64,000 bases of DNA from assembly GCA_963793025.1 (NCBI GenBank), contig CAWBYL010000006.1, positions 1,240,001 through 1,304,000 of the forward strand. The letters run 5' to 3'. Every line of letters begins with the position of its first letter. Within the stretch, counting starts at the first letter, position 1. The translations under genes were made by a program, and so were the position numbers. Shown here in pieces: positions 35,159 to 43,016 of this stretch. The notes under the pieces are model-generated. The model saw nothing but the letters and a program-made list of their open reading frames with translations. It was not told the origin of the DNA and did not search any database. Source of the DNA: CAWBYL01 sp963793025. GTDB lineage: Bacteria; Actinomycetota; Acidimicrobiia; Acidimicrobiales; Acidimicrobilacustridaceae.

Positions 35159-35461
35159 GTGAGCACCGAGGATCTCGAAGACTACGAATCCGACGTCGAG
35201 CTGGCCCTCTACCGGGAGTACAAGGACGTCTGTCCGATGTTCCGGTTCGTGGTGGAGACCGAGCGCCGGTTCTACCTGGCCAACGAGGTGACCCAGACCG
35301 TCGAGACCGAGGCTGGCCGCACCCGTGTCGAGCTGGAGCTTCGCGATGCCTGGGTCTGGGACATGTACCGCCAGAACCGGTTCGTCACCCACGTACGGGT
35401 CGTCACGTTCAAGGACGTCAACATCGAAGAGCTCCCGCGCGACGAGCTGGGGCTGAGGTGA
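35159..35461 (+). CDS. DUF2469 protein
   Basis: A 100-residue protein almost confined to actinomycetes: DLEDYESDVELALYREYKDVCPMFRFVVETERRFYL, then DAWVWDMYRQNRFVTHVRVVTFKDVNIEEL. GGAGGTGA about 4 nt before GTG 35159 is the strongest ribosome site in the region. It lies just before yraN, its usual partner; the commonly preceding rnhB is absent. Function unknown. Confidence 0.93.
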   Translation: MSTEDLEDYESDVELALYREYKDVCPMFRFVVETERRFYLANEVTQTVETEAGRTRVELELRDAWVWDMYRQNRFVTHVRVVTFKDVNIEELPRDELGLR

Positions 35462-35474
35462 GCAGGCCCCTGGA

Positions 35475-35819
35475 GTGACCGCCGGCCGCCGGGCCCTGGG
35501 AGCCCACGGCGAGCGACTGGCTGCTCGCTGGTACGAGGAGCGGGGCTACACCGTCGTCGACCGCAACTGGCGATGTCGCGACGGGGAGCTCGATCTCGTG
35601 CTCGCCAAGGGACGCACGGTCGTGTTCTGCGAGGTCAAGACGCGCAGCTCCGCGGCGTACGGAAGCCCGGCCGAGGCCGTCACCCGCACCAAGCAGCTCC
35701 GGCTCCGGCGCCTGGCCGTGCGCTGGCTCGACGAGCACGAGGCCCGACCGGGCGGCCTGCGCTTCGACGTGGCCGGTGTGGTGGGCCGGGAGGTCTCGGT
35801 GATCGAGGCGGCGTTCTGA
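35475..35819 (+). CDS. yraN: YraN family (UPF0102) endonuclease-like protein
   Basis: A 114-residue protein with the restriction-endonuclease-like core of UPF0102: GAHGERLAARWYEERGYTVVDRNWR, GELDLVLAKGRTVVFCEVKTR, where the E..ExK-like residues are visible. It starts with GTG 13 bp after DUF2469. It is implicated in DNA processing, but no activity has been fixed for the family. Confidence 0.92.
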   Translation: MTAGRRALGAHGERLAARWYEERGYTVVDRNWRCRDGELDLVLAKGRTVVFCEVKTRSSAAYGSPAEAVTRTKQLRLRRLAVRWLDEHEARPGGLRFDVAGVVGREVSVIEAAF

Positions 35820-35851
35820 GACGGGACCGAGCCGTACGGGCGGTGGCGAGA

Positions 35852-36496
35852 TCAGGAGACCCGGCGCAACACGTCGAGCACGCTCGTGACCAAGGTCTCG
35901 TGCACCGTCTCGCGATCGAAGCGGTCGATGAGGCGACCGATCCCCGACATGGAGAGGAGCACGTCGATCACCGACGCGATGGTGGGTTCCTGGCCGTCGA
36001 GCTCGGGCGCCAGCCAGTTGCGGACCTGCACCTCGAAGTGCTGACGGCGCAGCCGCAGCAACGTGGCCGCCAGCTCGGAGCGGGCCGCGAGGTGCTCGAC
36101 TGCGGCGGCCGTCGGTCCGCCGACCTCCACGAAGTCGAGCCGCAGGGAGACGAGGCGATCGAGGCGGGCGCGGAGGTCGCCGGCGATCGGTTCCGCCTCC
36201 AGGCAGTAGGCGATCTGGGGGAACACCTCGCCGGCCACCGCGGCCAGCAGTGCGTCCCGCCCCGGGAAGTAGCGGAAGATCGTGCGCTCCGAGACGCCGC
36301 TCGCGGTGGCGATGTCGGCGAAGGTGGGCTCGGGATCGCCGGAGCGGATGAGCTGGAGGGTCGCCGCCACCACCGATCGCCGGCCCCGTTCGGTGCGCAG
36401 GCGTCGACCGTCGACCAGGACGTCGGGCGGCGTGCCCGCCTCGACGAGGGCCTCGTACAGCTCCTCGGCGCGACGCTCCGGCGAGATGGTGTCCAT
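35852..36496 (-). CDS. TetR-family regulator
   Basis: A 214-residue protein with the N-terminal TetR helix-turn-helix (VVAATLQLIRSGDPEPTFADIATASGVSERTIFRYFPGRDALL) preceded by about 40 residues. The ligand domain is helical and unspecific. It is divergent from the DsbA-mycoredoxin genes (109-bp gap), which contain a GCCAC-N7-GTGGC palindrome over their -10, and is the likely regulator. Its own start is preceded by TAGCGT at 9 nt. Confidence 0.9.
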   Translation of the reverse strand: MDTISPERRAEELYEALVEAGTPPDVLVDGRRLRTERGRRSVVAATLQLIRSGDPEPTFADIATASGVSERTIFRYFPGRDALLAAVAGEVFPQIAYCLEAEPIAGDLRARLDRLVSLRLDFVEVGGPTAAAVEHLAARSELAATLLRLRRQHFEVQVRNWLAPELDGQEPTIASVIDVLLSMSGIGRLIDRFDRETVHETLVTSVLDVLRRVS

Positions 36497-36505
36497 CGCC
36501 CGTTG

Positions 36506-36511
36506 ACGCTA
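36506..36511 (-). promoter_or_regulatory. -10-like TAGCGT before tetR
   Basis: TAGCGT on the - strand lies 9 nt before ATG 36496, with no Shine-Dalgarno; probable leaderless start. Confidence 0.35.
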
Positions 36512-36583
36512 CCGGACCCCCGCCGACGCCACCGGCGGGCCGAGTCGCCCGGTGATGGTCCGGCGCACGAGGCTTCGTCGGGA

Positions 36584-36600
36584 GCCACCGTTACCGTGGC
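36584..36600 (+). promoter_or_regulatory. Palindrome over the -10 of the DsbA-type gene
   Basis: GCCAC-N7-GTGGC spans TACCGT (36592-36597), which ends 8 nt before GTG 36606. It is a candidate TetR operator overlapping a leaderless promoter. Confidence 0.4.
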
Positions 36601-36605
36601 GGGCC

Positions 36606-37262
36606 GTGAGCACCTCGCCCGACGTCCAGTTCTTCTTCGATCCGATCTGCCCCTTCGCCTGGATCACCAGCCGGTGGGTTCTCGACGTGTCGTCGCGCCG
36701 GGACCTCGCCATCGACTGGCGGTTCATCTGCCTGTCGGTGGTCAACGAGGACACCGACTACTCCAGATTCCCACCCGCCTACCCGGCCATGCACGGGCTC
36801 GGTCGCGATCTGCTGCGCGTGGCGGCTGCCGCTCGTGACGACGGGGGGAACGACGCGGTGAGCCGCTTCTACACCGCTGCCGGAGAGCGACTCCACGTGG
36901 GCCTGGCCATCGCCGAGCTGTGGAGGGGCAACGAGCTGCCCGACGATCTCGTCCCCGACGTGCTCGCCGCCGCCGGTCTGGACCGCGAGCTGGCGTCGGC
37001 CGCCGTCGACGAGGCCTTCGACTCCGTGCTCCGGGAGGAGACCGCTCTCGCCCTCAGCCGCACCGGAGACGACGTGGGAACCCCGATCCTCACCTTCGCT
37101 CCGGGCACCGACGCGGAGTGCTCACTGTTCGGACCGGTGATCTCCAAGGCGCCCGCCGCCGCCGAGGCCGATGCCGTTTGGGATGCCGTGACCCTTCTCG
37201 CCGCCACGTCGGGATTCGCCGAGCTGAAGCGTTCGCTGCGCGACCCGTTGGACTTCACGTGA
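36606..37262 (+). CDS. DsbA-family protein, Rv2466c-like
   Basis: A 218-residue thioredoxin-fold protein with the DsbA helical insert. The start FFFDPICPFAWITSRWVLDV matches the mycothiol-dependent nitroreductase (Rv2466c) family, but the active site is CPFA, with one cysteine instead of CPWC. A conserved cis-Pro loop is present at VGTPILTF. Its stop overlaps the mycoredoxin start by 4 bp, suggesting they work together in mycothiol-linked redox chemistry. Function inferred from family and neighbour. Confidence 0.85.
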   Translation: MSTSPDVQFFFDPICPFAWITSRWVLDVSSRRDLAIDWRFICLSVVNEDTDYSRFPPAYPAMHGLGRDLLRVAAAARDDGGNDAVSRFYTAAGERLHVGLAIAELWRGNELPDDLVPDVLAAAGLDRELASAAVDEAFDSVLREETALALSRTGDDVGTPILTFAPGTDAECSLFGPVISKAPAAAEADAVWDAVTLLAATSGFAELKRSLRDPLDFT

Positions 37263-37495
37263 GCGAACCGGTGGTCGTGCTCTGGCGACCGGGATGCGGG
37301 TTCTGTCGGATCCTCTTCTCCGGGCTCGAACGCCACGAGGTGGCCCACGAGCGGCGCAACATATGGGAGGACGACGAGAGTCGAGCCCTGTTGAACGACC
37401 GCATCGGCTGCGAGACGGTTCCGAGCGTGCTGGTCGGCGACGATCTGCTCGTGAACCCGTCGGTGACGGAGCTGCTCGAGCGACTCGGTGTCTGA
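37259..37495 (+). CDS. Mycoredoxin/glutaredoxin-like protein
   Basis: A 78-residue glutaredoxin fold with active site CGFC (LWRPGCGFCRIL), TVPSVLVGDDLLVNPS at the cis-Pro loop and a final helix. Actinobacterial mycoredoxins reduce mycothiol mixed disulfides. It is translationally coupled to the DsbA-type gene upstream and overlaps the lipoprotein gene downstream. Confidence 0.88.
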   Translation: MSEPVVVLWRPGCGFCRILFSGLERHEVAHERRNIWEDDESRALLNDRIGCETVPSVLVGDDLLVNPSVTELLERLGV

Positions 37496-38471
37496 TCGGT
37501 CCATCACCGTGGCTCGGGCTGGCCTTCTCGCCCTCGCCGTGATGGTCGCCGGCTGCGCCTCCGAGGGCGCCGCCTCGACCTCGGCCACCACGTCGACCAG
37601 CCCGACGCCGGATGCGACGGCGACGTCCACGGCTTCCCTGTGCGGTGCCGTGCCGGACCCGGCGGATGGCGGTCCGCTCGCTCCGGACGCCTTGGTGGAG
37701 ACCTCCGGCCTCGTCGCCAGCCGACGCCTCCCGGGGGTCCTGTGGGCCCACAACGACTCCGGGGGCGGCCCCGAGCTCTTCGCCGTCGGCCTCGACGGCG
37801 CCGACCTCGGGCAGATCCGGTTGGAGGGCGCACCGGCGGTCGACTGGGAGGACATCGCTCTGCTGCCCGGTCGTGCGGGTTCCGAGGACCGGGTGGTCGT
37901 CGGCGACATCGGCGACAACCTGGGCGCCGGGACCCGGATGGACGATCCGATCCACCTCTACCTCGTCGACGAGCCCGTCGCCCCCGGCGTGGGTCGCACC
38001 CGGTCGGTCGGTGGGGTGACCGCGGTCGAGCTGGCCTACGCGGACGGCGCCCGCGACGCCGAGACGGTGATGGCCGACCCCGACACCGGTGACGTGTTCG
38101 TGGTGTCGAAGCAGTGGGACGGGGCCCCCGCCGGCGTGTACCGGGTGCCGGCCGACACGCTGACCTCGCCCGCTGCGCCGGCGACGATGGAGCGGGTGGC
38201 CTCGGTGGCCGGGACGGAAGGAACGCTCGTGACGGGAGGAGACGTCTCCGATGACGGCCGGGCCGTGGTGCTGCGCACGTACACCGACGTCCGCATCTGG
38301 GACCGTGTCCCGGCTCGGAGCGTTCCCGAGACCTTGACCGCCCCGCCGACGTGCGTCCTCGCGGTGATCGAACCGCAGGGCGAGGCGGTGGCCGTGCTGC
38401 CTGACGGGTCGGGCCTCGTCACCGTGTCCGAAGGGGCCGCCGCCACCGTGCACGTGCGACGGGGGCCCTGA
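37488..38471 (+). CDS. Secreted lipoprotein, probable beta-propeller
   Basis: A 327-residue protein with a signal peptide ending in lipobox VAGC (Cys near 23), a Ser/Thr/Ala-rich spacer, then blades such as ETSGLVASRRLPGVLWAHNDSGG and EDIALLPGR...VVVGDIGDN, resembling exported propeller proteins. No catalytic residues are evident. GTG 37488 overlaps the mycoredoxin gene by 8 bp, so it shares that transcript; it converges with the next gene 6 bp away. Confidence 0.75.
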   Translation: MSDRSITVARAGLLALAVMVAGCASEGAASTSATTSTSPTPDATATSTASLCGAVPDPADGGPLAPDALVETSGLVASRRLPGVLWAHNDSGGGPELFAVGLDGADLGQIRLEGAPAVDWEDIALLPGRAGSEDRVVVGDIGDNLGAGTRMDDPIHLYLVDEPVAPGVGRTRSVGGVTAVELAYADGARDAETVMADPDTGDVFVVSKQWDGAPAGVYRVPADTLTSPAAPATMERVASVAGTEGTLVTGGDVSDDGRAVVLRTYTDVRIWDRVPARSVPETLTAPPTCVLAVIEPQGEAVAVLPDGSGLVTVSEGAAATVHVRRGP

Positions 38472-38477
38472 GTCGGG

Positions 38478-39419
38478 TCACGGCTCGAGGACGACCTTGA
38501 TCGCTCCCGCCGACCGGTCGGCAGCCACCGCGAAGGCATCGCTCGCCGCGTCGAGCGGGAACCGGTGGGTGATGACGGCGTCGGCCAGCTCGGGGCGGGC
38601 GGCGAGGATGGTGGCGGCGACGTCGATGTCGCGCGACGGTCCCACCCGGCCGTACATGCTGGCCGGCACCAGCGAGATCTCCTTCATGGTGACCGAGAGG
38701 CCGGGGAGCTCCACCGCGCCGTCCCAGTAGCTCCCGAGCAGCACGACCGTGCCGCCGGGACGGCAGCGGTCGACGGCGTCGGAGAGGGCGGACGCCGTTC
38801 CTGCCGCCTCGATCACCACGGCGTAGTCATCGCCGTGCGGTTCGCCGGCGCCCAGCCGGTGGGCCGCCTCCCGTTGGCGGTCGTGGCGGGCCACCACGTC
38901 GACGGTGGCGCCGGCGGACTGGGCCACGACCAGCGCCATCTGGCCGATCGAGCCGCCTCCGATAACCGCGACCCGGTCGCCGCCGGTCACCCCGCCTCTC
39001 CGTACGCCGTGCACGGCCACCGCGAGGGGCTCGACCAGGCAGCCCACGTCGGCGGCGACACCCGCCGGTAGGGGGGCCAACGCGGAGGGGCGGACGAGGC
39101 ACTCGTCGGCCATCCCGCCGTCACGTCCGACGCCGAACACCATGGCCGGGCCCTTGATGCAGCGTTGGTAGTTGCCGTCGACGCAGGCCGGGCACACCCG
39201 GCACGGTTCGATCGGCTCCACCGCCACCGGGGTGCCGTCGGGCAGGAGCCCGGCGACCTCGTGACCGAACGTGGCCTGCAAACCCATCGGCAACATGTGG
39301 AGGTCGGAACCGCAGATCCCCGCCGACGCCACCCGGACCCGGATGCCGTCACCGGCGGGCTCGGGAACCTCCACGACCGTCGGTCGTCCTTCGATGCTGC
39401 GAACGGCCTTCATGGCCAC
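38478..39419 (-). CDS. Zinc-dependent alcohol dehydrogenase (MDR family)
   Basis: A 313-residue medium-chain dehydrogenase. Catalytic-zinc ligands are in GICGSDLHM and FGHEVAG; the structural zinc site is CRVCPACVDGNYQRC; the nucleotide-binding motif is VAVIGGGSIGQMALVVAQ. It oxidises or reduces an alcohol/aldehyde with NAD(P); substrate unknown, with threonine- or sorbitol-dehydrogenase relatives. It is about 30 residues shorter than typical members but not visibly broken. Confidence 0.9.
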   Translation of the reverse strand: MAMKAVRSIEGRPTVVEVPEPAGDGIRVRVASAGICGSDLHMLPMGLQATFGHEVAGLLPDGTPVAVEPIEPCRVCPACVDGNYQRCIKGPAMVFGVGRDGGMADECLVRPSALAPLPAGVAADVGCLVEPLAVAVHGVRRGGVTGGDRVAVIGGGSIGQMALVVAQSAGATVDVVARHDRQREAAHRLGAGEPHGDDYAVVIEAAGTASALSDAVDRCRPGGTVVLLGSYWDGAVELPGLSVTMKEISLVPASMYGRVGPSRDIDVAATILAARPELADAVITHRFPLDAASDAFAVAADRSAGAIKVVLEP

Positions 39420-39487
39420 CCCCCTCGTCTGGTGCCTGCAGGATGACAGACCCGGAGCGACCGCCGGTACCGGACCGCCCCCGACGC

Positions 39488-39961
39488 CTAGGCGGGGTCG
39501 ACCTGCTGAGCGAGGTAGAGCGGCACCCCGAGCGACGCGATCAGGTCGAGCTGCGTCTCGAGCCAGTCGGCGTGCTCCTCCTCGCCCTCGAGGATGTGCT
39601 CCAGGAGGTCGCGGCTGCCGTGGTCACTGCGGTCGTAGCAGAGCTCGATGCCGGCGGTGAGGCGTTGGATGGCCTCCTTCTCGACGTCGAGGGCGAGCTC
39701 GACCTTCTCGGGGACGTCCTCGCCGACGCGCACGTTGCCGAGCCGCTGGAGGTTGGGCACCCCGTCGAGGTACAGGATCCGCTCGATGAGCGCCTCGGCA
39801 TCCTTCATCTCGTCGATCGACTCGCTGCGGAAGCGGGAGGCGAGCTTGTCGTAGCCCCAGTTGTCGCACATCTTGGCGTCGATGAAGTACTGGTTGATGG
39901 CGGTGAGCTCAGCGGTCAGGACATCGTTCAGGAGCTCGATGATCTCGACGTTTCCCTGCAT
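39488..39961 (-). CDS. bfr: Bacterioferritin
   Basis: A 157-residue four-helix ferritin. Ferroxidase ligands Glu18, Glu51, Glu94, Glu127 and His130 are present, and Met52 can bind haem, but the expected His54 is Asp (IDEMKDAEA). It stores iron as a ferric mineral in a 24-mer. GAGGAG precedes ATG 39961. The bacterioferritin-associated ferredoxin gene lies 86 bp upstream on the same strand and would release the stored iron. Confidence 0.93.
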   Translation of the reverse strand: MQGNVEIIELLNDVLTAELTAINQYFIDAKMCDNWGYDKLASRFRSESIDEMKDAEALIERILYLDGVPNLQRLGNVRVGEDVPEKVELALDVEKEAIQRLTAGIELCYDRSDHGSRDLLEHILEGEEEHADWLETQLDLIASLGVPLYLAQQVDPA

Positions 39962-40047
39962 GGCTCAGCTCCTCGGATGGACGGATCAGCGGCACGTTCC
40001 CGCCGCCGGGTCCGAGCGTAGAGCGCCGTGGTGAGGCGCGGGGCGGC

Positions 40048-40266
40048 TCAGGCAGCGCTGGTGACCTGCGGGCGATGGATCCGGTAGCTGGGCACCGGCA
40101 CGGCGCCGGTGCGCTCCTCGATGAGCTCGGCGATGGCGGACCAGCAGCCCCCACAGCTCGTGCCCGCCTCACAGGCGTCACCGACCTCGGCCACCGACCG
40201 GGCGCCGTCGTCGACGGCGGCCTCGACCGCTCGGTGGTTCACCACACGGCAGTGGCACAGGATCAC
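40048..40266 (-). CDS. bfd: Bacterioferritin-associated ferredoxin-like (2Fe-2S) protein
   Basis: A 72-residue BFD-like [2Fe-2S] protein: CHC near the start (MILCHCRVVNH) and CEAGTSCGGC, giving the C-x-C and C-x2-C ligands. It transfers electrons to bacterioferritin to release iron. AGGGA lies about 7 nt before GTG 40266. A partly DtxR-like sequence (GTTAGGCATACTTACC on the - strand, 40370-40355) lies upstream. Confidence 0.9.
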   Translation of the reverse strand: MILCHCRVVNHRAVEAAVDDGARSVAEVGDACEAGTSCGGCWSAIAELIEERTGAVPVPSYRIHRPQVTSAA

Positions 40267-40429
40267 GTGATGTCCCTTCCCGGTCGTCGGCGCACGGCGG
40301 TGGGGTCGTCGTGGTCAGGGTCGCTACCCGTGGTCGACGACCCGTCCGGTAAGTATGCCTAACAGCTTGACGTAGGGCAACCCGGTCCCGACGGGCGGAT
40401 GCGGCCCGCGTCGTTCGGCGACGAACAAC

Positions 40430-40435
40430 TATGGT
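40430..40435 (+). promoter_or_regulatory. -10-like TATGGT before the 96-residue membrane protein
   Basis: TATGGT ends 8 nt before ATG 40444, which has no Shine-Dalgarno. It supports this ATG over an earlier in-frame start at 40399. Confidence 0.4.
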
Positions 40436-40443
40436 CGGCGGGC

Positions 40444-40734
40444 ATGGGCTGCTGCGCAGGTGTCCTCGTGCTGTCCGGAGCGCCCCGGTTGGCGCTGTTC
40501 CTCACGTGGCTGTTCACCGACAAGCTCACCATCGCCCTGAGCTCGTTCTGGGTCGGCTTCCTCGGGTTCCTGGTCCTGCCCTTCACCACCGTGATGTACG
40601 CCTGGGCCTATGCCCCGGTCCGGGGGGTGAACGGCATCGGTTGGTTCTTCGTGGCCCTCGGTGTGGTGCTCGACATCAGCTCCTACACCAGCGGTGGCGC
40701 CTACCGCCGCCGTCAGTCCTCGGCCGCGTACTGA
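40444..40734 (+). CDS. Small membrane protein, three helices
   Basis: A 96-residue protein with hydrophobic segments at about 5-25, 29-52 and 64-83 (LALFLTWLF, FWVGFLGFLVLPFTTVMYAWAY, GIGWFFVALGVVLDISSYTSGG). The pattern is widespread in actinomycetes as an unnamed membrane protein. It overlaps the convergent gene at its 3' end by 22 bp. Function unknown. Confidence 0.75.
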   Translation: MGCCAGVLVLSGAPRLALFLTWLFTDKLTIALSSFWVGFLGFLVLPFTTVMYAWAYAPVRGVNGIGWFFVALGVVLDISSYTSGGAYRRRQSSAAY

Positions 40735-41276
40735 CCGGAGCTCCCCGTGAGCTCGGCCACCAGCCCGTAGAGCGGGTCGTTCGGAACCGGCTGTCCGATC
40801 GCCGAATCGGCCGGAACCGGCCACGGCTGGTTGCCGGGCGCGGTGACCCATTCGGTCGTGGCGATGCGGCGGGCGATCAGCCACGGCCCGCCGTCGCGCC
40901 GTTCGAGGCGATCGAGGTAGCGGAAGCCGACGGTGAGGTTGCGACGGGGATCGGGGTCGGACGACCGGTGGTGGGCGACGCCGTAGGTCTCGGTCACGGC
41001 GGCGTCGCCGACCACCGTGGCGAGGTGGTTGGCCACCAGGTGCATCGTGGCGTCGTAGCGGGCCAGGAGAGCGAAGGCCCAGTCGACGAACTGGCCGACG
41101 GTGCCGTGGAACGAGCCGTGGGTGTCGGTGGCGTCGGGGTGGTAGCAGGCGGTGACCTGGGCCCTATCGCGCCGGTCGACTCCCTGGCAGTAGCGAAGCA
41201 CCACCTCGTGGATCTCCTGCTTGTCGAGGAATCCGCGCACGGATTCGTCGTCGATGGGAAAAGATACGGGGGTCAC
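40713..41276 (-). CDS. SnoaL-like (NTF2 fold) protein
   Basis: A 187-residue protein of the SnoaL_4 type: LDKQEIHEVVLRYCQGVDRRDRAQVTACYHPDATDTHGSF, then HLVANHLATVVGDAAVTETYGVAHHRS and the terminal strands. Relatives include dehydratases and steroid-degradation proteins. GTG 41276 is preceded by TACGCT at 8 nt. Substrate unknown. Confidence 0.85.
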   Translation of the reverse strand: MTPVSFPIDDESVRGFLDKQEIHEVVLRYCQGVDRRDRAQVTACYHPDATDTHGSFHGTVGQFVDWAFALLARYDATMHLVANHLATVVGDAAVTETYGVAHHRSSDPDPRRNLTVGFRYLDRLERRDGGPWLIARRIATTEWVTAPGNQPWPVPADSAIGQPVPNDPLYGLVAELTGSSGQYAAED

Positions 41277-41284
41277 GCCCGCCG

Positions 41285-41290
41285 AGCGTA
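41285..41290 (-). promoter_or_regulatory. -10-like TACGCT before the SnoaL-like gene
   Basis: TACGCT on the - strand lies 8 nt before GTG 41276, without a Shine-Dalgarno. Confidence 0.35.
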
Positions 41291-41363
41291 GGACTCGGGC
41301 GGCGAGCACACTGTCGGACAGTGGGTCGGGGCCGTCCCGTCCCGGGAATCGGAGCCACGGACC

Positions 41364-42935
41364 TTGACCACGCCGACCACCACCTCGCCGAGCGCGGTCG
41401 TCGCCCTCGGCCGGCGGACCGTGTCCGCCGGCCGGCGAGCCGCGGGGCGGTTGCCGTGGGGTGCGCAGCTGGCGCTGGTGCTCGGAGCCGCGACCTTCGT
41501 GGCCCGGGTGCCGGGCCTCGTCTACACCGGCCTGTTCGACCGCGACGAGGCCTATCTGACGGTGATGGGCAAGGTGCTGGCCAACGGGGGCCACCTCTAC
41601 GTCGACGTGATCGACCGGAAGCCCCCGATCGTGCCCGCCGTGTACTCGTTGGCCCGCGAGCTCTCGGTCGACATGCGCTTCGTCCGCCTGCTGTGCGCCG
41701 CCGGCATCCTGGCCAACGGCGTCGTCGTCGCCCTGCTCGTCCGTCGTCTGGTGGCGGACTCGCCCCGGGTCGGTTCCGAGCGAGGTGCGGCTGTGGCCGC
41801 CGGGCTCCTCGCCGTGCTGGGTACTGCGTTGTTCCTGCCCGCCGACGCCCAGGCCGCGAACTTCGAGCTGTGGGGTCTGGCCCCGGCGTCGGGCGCGGTG
41901 CTGGCCGCGGTCGTCGCTCGACGCACGCACCGACCGGCCTGGTGGTGGTTCGCGCTGGCCGGCGCCTTGCTCGCCGTCGCCGTGAACTGCAAGCAGCCCT
42001 ACATCGTCGTCCTGGTCCCGGTGGGCCTGGAGGCCCTGCGGCCGGCGACCCGGCTGGCCAGGTTGGCGAAGGTGGCGGCGATCGGCGCCGGCTTCGTCGT
42101 CGGCACGCTTCCGATGGGGTTGATGGTCGATCTGAGCGCGCTGTGGCGCTGGACGTGGGCCGACAACGGCGACTACGTCGACGGCGGCCTGTCGCTGGCT
42201 CGGGCCCTCGGCGTCGGCGTCGGCCTCACCGTGGTCTTCCTGTGCTTCCACCTCCCGCTGCTGTACGGGTTCTGGGCGGCGGTCACGCGGCGGGTGCGCC
42301 TCGACCGCACGGTGGTGGTCTGGGCGGTCATGTCGCTCATGGTGGTACCCATCGGCTTCCGCTTCTTCGGGCACTACTACCAGCAGGTCGTGCCCCCCCT
42401 GGCGGTGCTCAGCGGGGTGGCGTTGGCCAGCGCGCCCCGGTCGGCCTGGCGGATCATCGGGTCGGCGACGGCCCTCGCCACCGGGGTCCTCGTCACCCTG
42501 TCCTTCGTGCTCCCGCCCGACCTGTCGAACTTCACCGACCTCGGACGGTACGTCCAGCGCACCACCGGTCCCGAGGACCGGATCCTCGTGTGGGGTGCGG
42601 TGCCCGACGTGTACGTCTCGGCCGATCGGGAGCCGTCCGGGGTCTTCCTGCACGACGGCTACCTGACCGGCAACTGGGCGAGCCGTCAGGTGCCCCTCGA
42701 CCCGACGGCGGTGACGAGCGAACCGTTCCGTAGTCGTTGGCTCATCTTCCTCGCCGACCTGGCCGCCGACCCGCCCGAGCTGATCATCGACGGCGCCCGA
42801 CCGGGAACCGACTGGGCGGCCTATCCACCGTCGGCCTATCCGCTCGGGACCCTTCTGAAGCGCTGCTACAAGCCCGACACCCGCATCGACGGGCTACCGG
42901 TGTGGCGACGCGACTGGGACGCCTGCCCGGCCTGA
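41364..42935 (+). CDS. GT39/GT83-like membrane glycosyltransferase
   Basis: A 523-residue membrane protein with about ten helices. The first loop has FDRDEAYLTVMGKVLANGGHLYVDVIDRKPPI, the acidic DxE-type motif of polyprenol-phosphate-sugar-dependent glycosyltransferases. The C-terminal soluble domain contains EDRILVWGAVPDVYVSADREPSG. It probably adds a sugar to a lipid, glycan or protein outside the membrane. TTG 41364 with GGAG upstream is the likely start. A strong hairpin follows the gene. Confidence 0.88.
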   Translation: MTTPTTTSPSAVVALGRRTVSAGRRAAGRLPWGAQLALVLGAATFVARVPGLVYTGLFDRDEAYLTVMGKVLANGGHLYVDVIDRKPPIVPAVYSLARELSVDMRFVRLLCAAGILANGVVVALLVRRLVADSPRVGSERGAAVAAGLLAVLGTALFLPADAQAANFELWGLAPASGAVLAAVVARRTHRPAWWWFALAGALLAVAVNCKQPYIVVLVPVGLEALRPATRLARLAKVAAIGAGFVVGTLPMGLMVDLSALWRWTWADNGDYVDGGLSLARALGVGVGLTVVFLCFHLPLLYGFWAAVTRRVRLDRTVVVWAVMSLMVVPIGFRFFGHYYQQVVPPLAVLSGVALASAPRSAWRIIGSATALATGVLVTLSFVLPPDLSNFTDLGRYVQRTTGPEDRILVWGAVPDVYVSADREPSGVFLHDGYLTGNWASRQVPLDPTAVTSEPFRSRWLIFLADLAADPPELIIDGARPGTDWAAYPPSAYPLGTLLKRCYKPDTRIDGLPVWRRDWDACPA

Positions 42936-42953
42936 GCCAACCCCACCCCACCA

Positions 42954-42998
42954 AGCTGGCTCCGTTCGTAACGGAAACCGTTACGAACGGAGCCAGCT
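42954..42998. terminator. Perfect 21-bp hairpin between convergent genes
   Basis: The arms at 42954-42974 and 42978-42998 are perfectly complementary with an AAA loop. It lies between the glycosyltransferase stop and the SDR stop, with no T-run on either side. It is the strongest dyad in the window and probably terminates both transcripts. Confidence 0.75.
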
Positions 42999-43016
42999 CG
43001 GGAGGGGGTGAGGGGG

